Assembly: GCA_035562355.1 (NCBI GenBank)
Contig: DATMXU010000241.1
Location: forward strand, 1-8,990
From: Pseudoflavonifractor sp035562355
Lineage (GTDB): Bacteria > Bacillota > Clostridia > Oscillospirales > Oscillospiraceae
Reading direction: 5' to 3'
DNA: 8,990 bases
Shown: positions 1 to 6,523 of the stretch, piece by piece
Layout: every line of letters begins with the position of its first letter
Position numbering within the stretch: position 1 is the first letter of the stretch
Translations under genes and position numbers: made by a program
Notes under the pieces: model-generated
The model's database searches: none
What the model saw: only the letters and a program-made list of their open reading frames with translations
Told to the model about the DNA's origin: nothing

Positions 1-436
1 TCTGGCGGGCCATGGTGCTCTGGGTGACGTAGATATACCCGTCCCGGACGCGCAGGCCGTTGGGGTGCTCCATGTTGTCGGCCACCACGGTGGTCTTCAC
101 CACGCCGCTCTCGTCTACCTTCAGCCGCAGGATGCGCCCGGTGTACACCAGGTCGTCCCGCCCGGTCCAGCCGGGGTTATCCACCAGGAAGAGGTCTCCC
201 TCGGGGCCAAATTCGATACCCATGGCCCGGGCCTCGCCGGTGTACTCGTTGACGGGTACGTCGAACCACTTTTTCACGTTGCGGTCCCTGTCTATCTTCA
301 GCACACAGCTTTTCATGCCCATATCGGCAAAGTTAGGGCAGGCCACAATGAGATTGCCTTCCCCGTCGACGGCCATGCCGTCGGGGGTGCATACATATGC
401 CTCGGGCAGGAGGGTAAAGAGCTGGGAGGTCTGCAT
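1..436 (-). CDS. SMP-30/gluconolactonase-like beta-propeller protein, C-terminally truncated by window edge
   Basis: Only the first 145 residues are in the window; the gene continues past base 1. The visible part reads like the N-terminal half of the SMP-30/gluconolactonase/LRE beta-propeller family. It has an early Glu (E12), a PDGMAVDGEGNL blade turn (18-29), LFLVDNPGW (82-90) and a HPNGLRV segment (124-130). The Asn of that last segment (N126) sits where the family places a metal-ligand Asn. Known members bind a divalent metal and hydrolyse sugar lactones to aldonic acids. No signal peptide is seen, so it is probably cytoplasmic. The ATG at 436 follows GGAG at a usable distance and lies 13 bases after the epimerase stop, so it is the last operon gene visible. 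Lactonase activity is inferred from family; some members have other roles, and the remaining ligands are outside the window. Confidence 0.85.
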   Translation of the reverse strand, partial: MQTSQLFTLLPEAYVCTPDGMAVDGEGNLIVACPNFADMGMKSCVLKIDRDRNVKKWFDVPVNEYTGEARAMGIEFGPEGDLFLVDNPGWTGRDDLVYTGRILRLKVDESGVVKTTVVADNMEHPNGLRVRDGYIYVTQSTMARQ

Positions 437-449
437 AACGGTCACTCCT

Positions 450-1331
450 TTATTGTAATAGCGCCTTCATAAAGCGGCAGGCTTTGGCGGCCATGGCGTC
501 CATGGCGGCTTTGTCGGCCCCGCCGGACAGGTCCCGCCAGACCTTGATGTCGTAGGGGATGGTGCCCCCCATGAGGACGAAGGGCTCCATCACGGCGGCG
601 CCCTGATAGCCAATCTCTTTCAGGGCGGCAGCGATGTCTTGCCAGGGGAGAGCGCCCATGCCCGGCGGTCTGCGGTTATTTTCCCCCACGTGGAAGTGGC
701 CGAGGTAGGGGCCCGCCTCCCGGATGGCGGCGGCCATGTCGTCCTCCTCGATGTTCATGTGGAAGGTGTCCAGCAGGAGCTTGGCGTTGGGGCTCTCCAG
801 CCGTTTGACGAAGGCCACGCCCTCGGCGGCGGTGTTGAGGAGGTACTGCTCAAAACGGTTGACCACCTCGCAGCAGTAGGTGACGCCGTTGTCCTCGGCC
901 ACCTTCATGAGCTCCCGCATAGAGCCCACCGCCAGGTCCTCCTTGCGTCGTTTCTCATCGGGGGTGATGCCGTGGTCCGGCATGGTTTGCCAGCCCGCGT
1001 AGCTCACGCCGTTGAGGATGGCGGCCCCCACCTTGGGCATGGACTTGAGAATGCGCGTCACATGGGCGACCCCCGCGGCGCGGACCGCGCTGTCGTCACT
1101 TGCCAGGTCGTGCTCACCGCCCAGGCCGATGCTGTAAGTGAAACCGATACCGTGGTCGTCGGCGCAGCTTTTCAGCGCGCGGAGCGTGTCGTCGCTGTAG
1201 TAGCCGAACTCGGCTGAGGCGACCTCACACAGGTCAAAACCCAGCTGGGCGACCTTGCGGATGAGCGGCAGGTACTCGATCTCGTCCCAGTTATGGCTCC
1301 AGAAGCCGTAGTGCATCCCGATCTTGTTCAT
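450..1331 (-). CDS. Ketose 3-epimerase (D-tagatose/D-psicose 3-epimerase family), TIM barrel
   Basis: A 293-residue sugar-phosphate-isomerase/epimerase-fold protein. Its whole length lines up with the D-psicose (allulose) 3-epimerase of Clostridium cellulolyticum as I remember it. The four metal ligands of that enzyme (E150, D183, H209, E244) recur here at a constant offset of five: E155 (CEVVNRFE), D188 (LLLDTFHMN), H214 (HFHVGENNR) and E249 (MEPFV). Substrate contacts also appear kept: E161, H191, E217 and R220. The family uses Mn2+ or Co2+ to invert C3 of free ketoses such as fructose, psicose, tagatose and sorbose. The ATG at 1331 is chosen because it gives the usual family length and starts 4 bases after the aldolase stop. 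A start at 1370 would overlap the aldolase and add 13 atypical residues. The ribosome-binding site is weak (CGGG), which suggests translational coupling to the aldolase. True substrate is unproven; related folds act on keto-acids or inosose. Confidence 0.9.
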   Translation of the reverse strand: MNKIGMHYGFWSHNWDEIEYLPLIRKVAQLGFDLCEVASAEFGYYSDDTLRALKSCADDHGIGFTYSIGLGGEHDLASDDSAVRAAGVAHVTRILKSMPKVGAAILNGVSYAGWQTMPDHGITPDEKRRKEDLAVGSMRELMKVAEDNGVTYCCEVVNRFEQYLLNTAAEGVAFVKRLESPNAKLLLDTFHMNIEEDDMAAAIREAGPYLGHFHVGENNRRPPGMGALPWQDIAAALKEIGYQGAAVMEPFVLMGGTIPYDIKVWRDLSGGADKAAMDAMAAKACRFMKALLQ

Positions 1332-1335
1332 GGCG

Positions 1336-1980
1336 TTACCCGGCCCGGGCGGCTCTGATCTTCTCCACAAACTCCCGGGCGGTGGCTGTGATGGAGGCGT
1401 AGTCCCCTGTCCTGGCCCCTGCGGTCAGGCTGCCGCCCGCGCCCACGGCCACGGCGCCCGCCTTGATCCACTCGGCCACGTTGTCCACGCTCACGCCCCC
1501 AGTGGGCATCAGTTCGGCCTGGGGAAGGGGGCCGTGGATGCTCTTGAGGATCTTCGGCCCGAAGAGCTCGCCGGGGAAGACCTTGATGATATCGGCCCCG
1601 GCCTCCATCCCGGCGATGACCTCGGCGATGCTCATGGCGCCGGGCATACAGGCCACCCGGTAGCGGTTGCACAGGCGGACGGTGTCAGCGTTGAAGGAGG
1701 GGCTGACCACGTACTGGGCCCCCGACAGGATGGCCATGCGGGCGGTCTCGGGGTCCAAAACGGTACCCGCGCCGATGACGAAATCGCTTCCCTCGTATTC
1801 CCGGGCCAGCTTTTCGATGATGGGGAGCACGCCGGGGGTGGTGAAGGTGAGTTCGATGCCGGCGCAGCCGCCCTCGATGCAGGCGCCTGAGATGCGCATG
1901 GCATCGTCTGCGTCCTTGGCCCGGACGACGGCCACCAGGCCGCAGGAGCGGAGCTTGGAGATGACCTGTTCCTTTTTCAT
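1336..1980 (-). CDS. eda: KDPG/KHG-type class I aldolase (Eda family)
   Basis: A 214-residue 2-keto-3-deoxy-6-phosphogluconate / 4-hydroxy-2-oxoglutarate aldolase, close to the usual family length. It cleaves a 2-keto-3-deoxy acid (phosphate) to pyruvate and an aldehyde such as glyceraldehyde 3-phosphate. The Schiff-base lysine is K133 in IIKVFPGE, the same number as in E. coli Eda (KFFPAE). The general acid/base Glu is E43 in GIELTF. R20 (AVVR), GAGTVLDP (70-77) and the phosphate-binding PTGGVS (159-164) are all present. The ATG at 1980 is preferred over an in-frame TTG at 2001 because AGGAAG lies 9 bases before it, and the longer start would place that site inside the gene. It lies 39 bases after the kinase stop and 4 bases before the epimerase start. 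Whether it takes KDPG or another keto-deoxy acid is open: no dehydratase or KDG kinase is in the window. The gene symbol is by family. Confidence 0.93.
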   Translation of the reverse strand: MKKEQVISKLRSCGLVAVVRAKDADDAMRISGACIEGGCAGIELTFTTPGVLPIIEKLAREYEGSDFVIGAGTVLDPETARMAILSGAQYVVSPSFNADTVRLCNRYRVACMPGAMSIAEVIAGMEAGADIIKVFPGELFGPKILKSIHGPLPQAELMPTGGVSVDNVAEWIKAGAVAVGAGGSLTAGARTGDYASITATAREFVEKIRAARAG

Positions 1981-2019
1981 GGTAAGATACTTCCTTTCCA
2001 AAGTTTGCGGAGAAGTGAT

Positions 2020-3540
2020 TCAGCGCCCCGCCATGTAGGCGTACAGGGGTTTCATGGCCTCGTAGCAGACCTCAAAAGCCTCCTTTACCGGGTCGTAGGC
2101 CTTCACAGCCTCTGGGTCTGGGGTGACGGTCCGGTTGATCTCGATCATTTTGTCGATCTCGCCAAAGTCCTTGAAGATGCCCACGCCCACGCCGCCCGTC
2201 ATGGCGGCCCCCATGGAGGTGGCCTCCTCCAGAAGGGTGGGGACGGTGATCCTGGCGTTGTAGATGTCGGCCATCATCTGGCACCACACAGGCCCCTTGG
2301 CCCCGCCGCCGATGACCAGCAGCTCGTCGATGGGCAAGCTCTTGCGGAGGATGTCCAGAATGACGTTCAGGTTCATGGTTACGCCCTCCAGGACGGCCCG
2401 GAGCATGTCGCTGCGGCTGTTCTCCATCTTCAGGCCCAGCCAGGCGGCGGTGGCGTCGCTGTTCCAGCGGGGGGCCCGCTCGCCTAGGAGATAGGGCAGG
2501 AAGAAGACGCCATTGGAGCCGGGGGGAGACTTACTGACCTCCTCATTGATGAGCTGGTAGGGGCTGACGCCCAGCCTCTGGGCCTCGGCCGTCTCAAATC
2601 TGCACACCTGCTGCTTGAGCCAGTTGTACGCCCCGCCCGCCGACTGCATGGTGCCGGTGGGGGAGTAGAGCCCGGGCACGATGTGGGCCCAGGTAAAGGT
2701 GCGCATCTCCTCATCGAAGAGGGGCTTGTCGCTGGTGGTGGCCACCCAGGCGGAGGAGCCCACGTAGCTGAAGGTCTTGCCCACGCTGACCGAGCCGGCC
2801 CCCACGTTGGAGCACAGCCCGTCGCCGCCCCCCATGACCACGGGGGTGCCCGCCTTCAGGCCGGTCTCCCCGGCGGCCCAGGAGGTGACCTCCCCGGCCA
2901 CGGTGGTGGAGGGGACGATCTCAGGCAGTTTGTCGCCGTCGATGCCCGAGAGGTTCACCAGCTTTTCCGACCACTGGAGGGTGCTTAAGTCGATGCAGCC
3001 GTTGCTGGTGGCGTCGGAGGGCTCGGTGTAAAATTTCCCCGTCAGGCGGAGAACGATGAAGTCCTTGGCGTTGAGGGTCTTGTAGGTCTTGGCGTAAATT
3101 TCTGGCTCGTTGTCGCGCACCCACATGAGCTTTTGCAGGCCATAGGAGGCGCTGTTGCGGTGGCCCGAGATGTGGTAGAAATCATACATGGAGATGTGCT
3201 CGCCGAGTTTCGCGGCCTGGGCCTGGGCGCGCTGGTCGGCCCAGATGATGGACGGGCGCAGGGGCTTGCCCTCGCGGTCCATGCATAGACAGCCCATCAT
3301 CTGCCCCGAAAAAGAGACAGCCGCGATGTCGCCGGCGTCGATGCCCGCTTTGGCGATGAGATTTTTGCTGGTGACGCAGATGGCCTGCCACCAGTCCTCG
3401 GGCTCCTGCTCGGCCCAGTTGGCGTTGAAGTAGCGGCAGCCGTAGCTAAAGACCTCGCTGGAGACCAGCCGCCCCTCGGCGCTGAAGAGGGTGGCCTTGT
3501 TGCCGCTGGTGCCCAGGTCGTGGGCCAGTATGTATTTCAT
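2020..3540 (-). CDS. FGGY-family carbohydrate kinase (xylulokinase-like)
   Basis: A 506-residue cytoplasmic ATP-dependent sugar kinase of the FGGY family. Visible parts are the N-terminal phosphate-binding DLGTSG (8-13), SGQMMG (78-83), WADQR (100-104), the catalytic-base GGGD (D240), the xylulokinase-like FGGY signature LPYLLGERAPRW (348-359) and the C-terminal adenosine-binding GGGAKGPVWCQ (411-421). Length is typical. Most similar by eye to XylB-type ketose kinases, but E. coli XylB has SGQMHG, where the His contacts the sugar, and here that position is Met82; the substrate may therefore not be D-xylulose. Two adjacent ATGs exist (3543 and 3540). The second is preferred because the GAGGTG site is only 2 bases from the first. 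It starts 12 bases after the upstream dehydrogenase stop. Family is certain; substrate is unknown, with ketopentoses, tetruloses or sugar acids all possible. Confidence 0.92.
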   Translation of the reverse strand: MKYILAHDLGTSGNKATLFSAEGRLVSSEVFSYGCRYFNANWAEQEPEDWWQAICVTSKNLIAKAGIDAGDIAAVSFSGQMMGCLCMDREGKPLRPSIIWADQRAQAQAAKLGEHISMYDFYHISGHRNSASYGLQKLMWVRDNEPEIYAKTYKTLNAKDFIVLRLTGKFYTEPSDATSNGCIDLSTLQWSEKLVNLSGIDGDKLPEIVPSTTVAGEVTSWAAGETGLKAGTPVVMGGGDGLCSNVGAGSVSVGKTFSYVGSSAWVATTSDKPLFDEEMRTFTWAHIVPGLYSPTGTMQSAGGAYNWLKQQVCRFETAEAQRLGVSPYQLINEEVSKSPPGSNGVFFLPYLLGERAPRWNSDATAAWLGLKMENSRSDMLRAVLEGVTMNLNVILDILRKSLPIDELLVIGGGAKGPVWCQMMADIYNARITVPTLLEEATSMGAAMTGGVGVGIFKDFGEIDKMIEINRTVTPDPEAVKAYDPVKEAFEVCYEAMKPLYAYMAGR

Positions 3541-3552
3541 CATGACACCTCG

Positions 3553-4479
3553 TTATAATCCAAGATCGCGCAGGAGATTGGCGGTGGCCATGCGCCCCAT
3601 ATTGAGGGCGGCCCCGGCGGTGGAGGCGGCGCAGTGGGAGCCCAGGACCACGTTCTCAAGGGCGTACCAGCGCCGGTCGGCGGGGGGTTCCTCGGAAAAA
3701 GCGTCGATGCCCGCGCCGTAAATGCGCCCCCCCTCCAGCGCGTCGAGCAAAGCTACCTCGTCGATGATGCCGCCCCGGGCAGTGTTGACCAAGATGGCGT
3801 CCGGGCGCATCTGTGCGAGCTGCTCGGCTCCGATCATGTTCTTCGTCTCAGGCAGGAGGGGCAGATGGAGGGAGATGATGTCGCACTTGGCGTATATCTC
3901 CTCCGGGGCGGCCCGGGTGACGCCGTGGGCGGCGGCGTACGCCTCATCCCAGAAGGGGTCGTGGGCCAGCACGGTCATGCCAAAGCCCTGGGCCCGCTGC
4001 GCCACATGGCGGCCGATGGCGCCGAAACCCAAAATGCCGATGGCGGCTCCGCTTACGTCCCGGGTGGTGATCTTCTTCCAATCTCCCTGGCGGCAGCGGG
4101 CGTCGATGGGAACCGTCTTACGCGCCACCGCCAGGATAAGTGCCATGGCGTAGTCGGCCACCGCCTCGGCGTTGGCTCCCACCGTGCGGGAGACCGCGAT
4201 TCCCCTTGCCCGGGCGGCCTCCATATCGATATTATCCACGCCCACGCCGTATTTGGCAATAGCCCGCAGCTTGGGCGCGGCGGCAATGACCTCGGCGTCC
4301 ATGGGGTCTACCCCCAGGATGACCCCCTCACAGTCGGAGAGGAGGGCCTTGATCCCCTCCTTATCCAGAATGCCGCCGGTCTCATTGCGCACGATCTCCA
4401 GCCCGGCTCTCTCCAACATGGAGAAGACCTCCGGGTCGGTCTTGCCATAGGAACGGGGAGTGACGAGCACTTTTTTCAT
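3553..4479 (-). CDS. D-isomer-specific 2-hydroxyacid dehydrogenase (phosphoglycerate-dehydrogenase-like)
   Basis: A 308-residue NAD(P)-dependent oxidoreductase that interconverts 2-keto acids and D-2-hydroxy acids. The substrate loop YGVGVDNID (77-85), Rossmann motif GFGAIG (151-156) and VNTARGG (231-237) are clear. The catalytic triad is R235, E264 (FSEEPP) and H282 (SHCAAST); the Arg-to-Glu distance of 29 is the family's usual one. An Asp (D174 in AHDPF) after the Rossmann beta-2 strand suggests NAD rather than NADP. It lacks the C-terminal ACT/regulatory domains of E. coli-type SerA, and no serB or serC gene is nearby. A catabolic role on a sugar-derived 2-hydroxy acid is therefore more likely than serine synthesis (inference). 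A GGGGGAGAGG site precedes the ATG, which lies 12 bases after the upstream stop. The usual Pro before the catalytic His is Ser here. Confidence 0.92.
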   Translation of the reverse strand: MKKVLVTPRSYGKTDPEVFSMLERAGLEIVRNETGGILDKEGIKALLSDCEGVILGVDPMDAEVIAAAPKLRAIAKYGVGVDNIDMEAARARGIAVSRTVGANAEAVADYAMALILAVARKTVPIDARCRQGDWKKITTRDVSGAAIGILGFGAIGRHVAQRAQGFGMTVLAHDPFWDEAYAAAHGVTRAAPEEIYAKCDIISLHLPLLPETKNMIGAEQLAQMRPDAILVNTARGGIIDEVALLDALEGGRIYGAGIDAFSEEPPADRRWYALENVVLGSHCAASTAGAALNMGRMATANLLRDLGL

Positions 4480-4491
4480 GGTCCTCTCCCC

Positions 4492-5433
4492 CTAGCCGCG
4501 CAGCTCGGCGGCCAGCTTATCGCACAGGGCCAGCCGCTCTCCGGTGATGTCGATGTGGAAGACCTCGGCGATGACCTGGGTCCAGCCGTGGATGAAATAG
4601 GTCCAGCCGTCCTCGATGGTGAGATTCCGCTCCTCCTTCTGGGCCTCGGCCTGATGCATAAACTCCAGGCTCCCCCGGTAGTTGAGCTCCCACACGATGC
4701 CGTTCCGGGGGAATTTGCACGTATCGGTGAGGGGGGAGCCGGGGCGGTCCTTGCCCAGGCCGGTGGCGTTTATCACCAGGCTGCCGGAGGGGAGAGCCTC
4801 CACCACGGCGTCGTTGAGGGCGGGTTCCTTGCACAGGTGGTACACCATGGGCACGTTCAAAAACTCCAGGATGCGCACCGCCTCGGCAAGGCGGGGCGCC
4901 GAGCGGTTGGTGAACTGGATGGCGGCGGGCAGGTCGTCCCCGTGGCGCTCCTCGTTGCCCAGGTAGGCCGAGATGGACAGGGCCGAGCCGCCCGCACCCA
5001 GCACACAGACCTGGGCTTCCGTCTCTTTCCAGTGCCCCCGGGGGATGAACGCGTCCATGGCAAGGCCCGAGGAGATGGGATCCTTGGCGTGGGCGCAGAG
5101 CCTGCCGTCCAGCTTGGAGATGGAGGAGAGCTCGCCAAAACGCCGGGCGTAGGGGTCTATGTAGTCGAAAAGATCGGATGCGGCGGCGTACATATCGATC
5201 TTATGGGTGGTGACCAGGGCGCCCAGAGAGAGGGGGTCGCCCTTGATGAACTCTACAACCGCGCAGTAGTCCTCAGCGGGGGCGTGGACGGGCAGGTCGA
5301 TGCCCTGGATGGCGGCGTCAATGCCCAGGGCCTCGGCCCAGATGGGGAATACCTTCATGATGGAGGACTGGCCGGTGGTCACCCCGATAAAGTACATGGT
5401 GGGGCGTGTGGCGGGGACAGGGAGCTTGATCAT
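4492..5433 (-). CDS. Divergent shikimate/quinate-dehydrogenase-like oxidoreductase (AroE fold)
   Basis: A 313-residue protein with the AroE domain order: an N-terminal substrate domain, then a Rossmann domain with LGAGGSALS (145-153), INATGLGK (221-228) and a WELNYRG segment (248-254) where AroE has D.vYnP. The catalytic Lys (K78, VTTHK; AroE VT.PHK) and Asp (D118, AKDPISSG; AroE NTD..G) appear conserved. The shikimate-carboxylate motif HS.S is altered to QSSI (22-25): the first Ser remains (S23) and the second is Ile25. The N-T of NTDG is also replaced. It is longer than typical AroE (about 270-290). These changes and the sugar-catabolic neighbours suggest an alcohol dehydrogenase for a hydroxyl on a sugar acid or cyclitol rather than aromatic biosynthesis (inference). 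The ATG at 5433 has AAAGGG 8 bases upstream; the GTG at 5442 directly abuts that site and is rejected. The start is 34 bases after the upstream stop. Confidence 0.82.
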   Translation of the reverse strand: MIKLPVPATRPTMYFIGVTTGQSSIMKVFPIWAEALGIDAAIQGIDLPVHAPAEDYCAVVEFIKGDPLSLGALVTTHKIDMYAAASDLFDYIDPYARRFGELSSISKLDGRLCAHAKDPISSGLAMDAFIPRGHWKETEAQVCVLGAGGSALSISAYLGNEERHGDDLPAAIQFTNRSAPRLAEAVRILEFLNVPMVYHLCKEPALNDAVVEALPSGSLVINATGLGKDRPGSPLTDTCKFPRNGIVWELNYRGSLEFMHQAEAQKEERNLTIEDGWTYFIHGWTQVIAEVFHIDITGERLALCDKLAAELRG

Positions 5434-5467
5434 ATGGGACACCCTTTCTCTATGAAATCCGTTCTTA

Positions 5468-6430
5468 TTAAAAAGCGCCAGAAAAAAGCCTGCGGCAATT
5501 GCCGGCGGTCATCCGCTCCAGCTCTGTCTGAGGGACTCCGGCCTCCCGCAGCATGGGGAGGAAGGTCTCCAGAATATACCCGAGGCCGGTGGAGCCGCCG
5601 TAGGAGGAGAGGCGCCCGGCGGTAGTGTCCAGTGCCAGGAGGAGCTGAGCGCCATAGCCCAGAGCCAGCATGTGGAGGATGAGAGCAATCTCCTCCTCGT
5701 CGGAGTGGTACTTGAAACGGGCGATGGTGTCATAATCTAAGTAGACCCCCGTGCGGGCAATGGCCTCATGGGGGGAGAAGTCGGCGGCCTGGCGGTCCAC
5801 GTGGCAGACCACCATCCTCTGGGGGGGAAGGCCCAGAGAGGCACACAGGGCGATGGACTCCACCGCTCCTGCCCCATGCTCGGTGTGGAGCATGAGGGGG
5901 ACTTCCATGTCCGCCGCCGCACGGGCGGCGGCCCGGAGGAGGACGGAGTACCGTCCGACGGGGCCGTACTCCGGGATGGCGGCCTTTACAAGTCCCGCGC
6001 GAATCCCGGTATGGCCCTCCGGGCGGCGGGCGCCGTCCTCACTCCAGGGGAGCATCCCCTCCTCCAGCTCGCTCCGGTAGAGCCGGTACAGCTCCTCCTC
6101 ATCCAGCGCGTGGACCCAGCAGTCGGCCGGGTAAAACCCCAGCAGATGATACCCTGTGGATGCGGTGATGGCGACGCCGCTGCCCTGGGAGAGGGCGCGC
6201 AGTACCTCGGCGTCCCGCCCGGCGGCCACAGGCTGGGCGTCGGCCAGGAAAGCTCCGCCTGCCGCCCGGTAGGCCATCAGCTCAGATCGGGAGCGGGCAA
6301 AGTCATCAATCTGCAGGGCCGGGTTTTGCAGGGCCATGGGGGTGGCGCGGGCAAAGAGGTGCTCGTGGATCCGGCTGTGACCCAGCGCCGAGGGGTCCAG
6401 CCTGCCGAGTACCGTCTGCAGGTACGGCAT
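5468..6430 (-). CDS. Phosphotriesterase-family (PTE/PHP) metal-dependent hydrolase, probable lactonase
   Basis: A 320-residue amidohydrolase-superfamily TIM barrel, first gene of the operon. All binuclear-metal ligands of the phosphotriesterase group are visible: H22 and H24 (IHEHLF), the carboxylated-Lys candidate K149 (GLVKAAIPEYG), H182 (MLHTEHG), H210 (VVCHVDR) and D268 (LALDTTAGR). Length matches the family. Despite the name, many COG1735 members hydrolyse lactones, including phosphorylated sugar lactones in Listeria and Bacillus relatives. With a kinase and two sugar-acid-type dehydrogenases downstream, a (phospho)sugar lactonase is the best guess (inference). A cyclic diketone hydrolase would be an alternative. 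GGGAGG precedes the ATG by 10 bases. A palindrome and promoter-like DNA lie just upstream (6446-6484), beyond the repressor's terminator, so this gene probably leads its own transcript. Confidence 0.88.
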   Translation of the reverse strand: MPYLQTVLGRLDPSALGHSRIHEHLFARATPMALQNPALQIDDFARSRSELMAYRAAGGAFLADAQPVAAGRDAEVLRALSQGSGVAITASTGYHLLGFYPADCWVHALDEEELYRLYRSELEEGMLPWSEDGARRPEGHTGIRAGLVKAAIPEYGPVGRYSVLLRAAARAAADMEVPLMLHTEHGAGAVESIALCASLGLPPQRMVVCHVDRQAADFSPHEAIARTGVYLDYDTIARFKYHSDEEEIALILHMLALGYGAQLLLALDTTAGRLSSYGGSTGLGYILETFLPMLREAGVPQTELERMTAGNCRRLFSGAF

Positions 6431-6445
6431 GAGAGAAAGGCCTCC

Positions 6446-6478
6446 CTTATATTCTTTATATGATTGTCCTTATGTCAC
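6446..6478 (-). promoter_or_regulatory. Putative promoter of the seven-gene catabolic operon
   Basis: On the minus strand GTGACA (6478-6473, 5 of 6 to TTGACA) lies 16 bases upstream of AAGAAT (6456-6451, 4 of 6 to TATAAT). TATAAA (6460-6455) and TATAAG (6451-6446) are other -10 candidates, but neither has a well-placed -35. The -35 candidate falls inside the palindrome at 6471-6484, so a protein bound there would block polymerase. A promoter is needed here because a terminator separates the operon from the repressor gene. The exact elements are uncertain. Confidence 0.4.
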
Positions 6479-6484
6479 GACATA
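6471..6484. promoter_or_regulatory. Palindromic operator candidate for the GntR regulator (operon side)
   Basis: The minus strand reads TATGTCGTGACATA: perfect 6-base arms around a 2-base centre. It contains GT-N4-AC, the spacing known for HutC-subfamily GntR operators. A second palindrome of the same form lies at the repressor's own promoter (7327-7336). It sits between the repressor's terminator and the first operon gene, overlapping the best -35 candidate, as expected for a repressor site. Binding is inferred. Confidence 0.6.
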
Positions 6485-6493
6485 GTGCGGGAT

Positions 6494-6523
6494 AAAATTA
6501 CCTCTCCGGGGAGAGGTAATTTT
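6494..6523 (-). terminator. Rho-independent, possibly bidirectional terminator after the GntR gene
   Basis: AAAATTACCTCTC (6494-6506) pairs perfectly with GAGAGGTAATTTT (6511-6523) around the 4-base loop CGGG. The hairpin starts 9 bases after the regulator's stop codon. On the minus strand the 3' arm ends in TTTT. On the plus strand a T6 run follows (6520-6525), so it could stop transcripts from either side. It insulates the regulator from the operon downstream. Confidence 0.85.

Noticed and set aside
639..1217. Long plus-strand open frames across the epimerase and other genes (also 1324-1890, 2005-2487, 5768-6463, 6464-7045).
   Set aside because: All lie antisense to genes with conserved catalytic residues. 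None has a recognisable domain, and their amino-acid composition is that of reverse-frame shadows.
1332..1370. An earlier in-frame start for the epimerase giving 13 extra residues.
   Set aside because: The extension overlaps the aldolase, contains atypical residues and is absent from family members. The ATG at 1331 matches family length and operon spacing.
3634..5625. A 663-codon open frame on the plus strand.
   Set aside because: It is exactly antisense to two well-supported genes and spans their junctions. Its translation is low-complexity, rich in Gly, Val, His and Asp, and shows no family motif. Long antisense frames are expected in GC-rich coding DNA.
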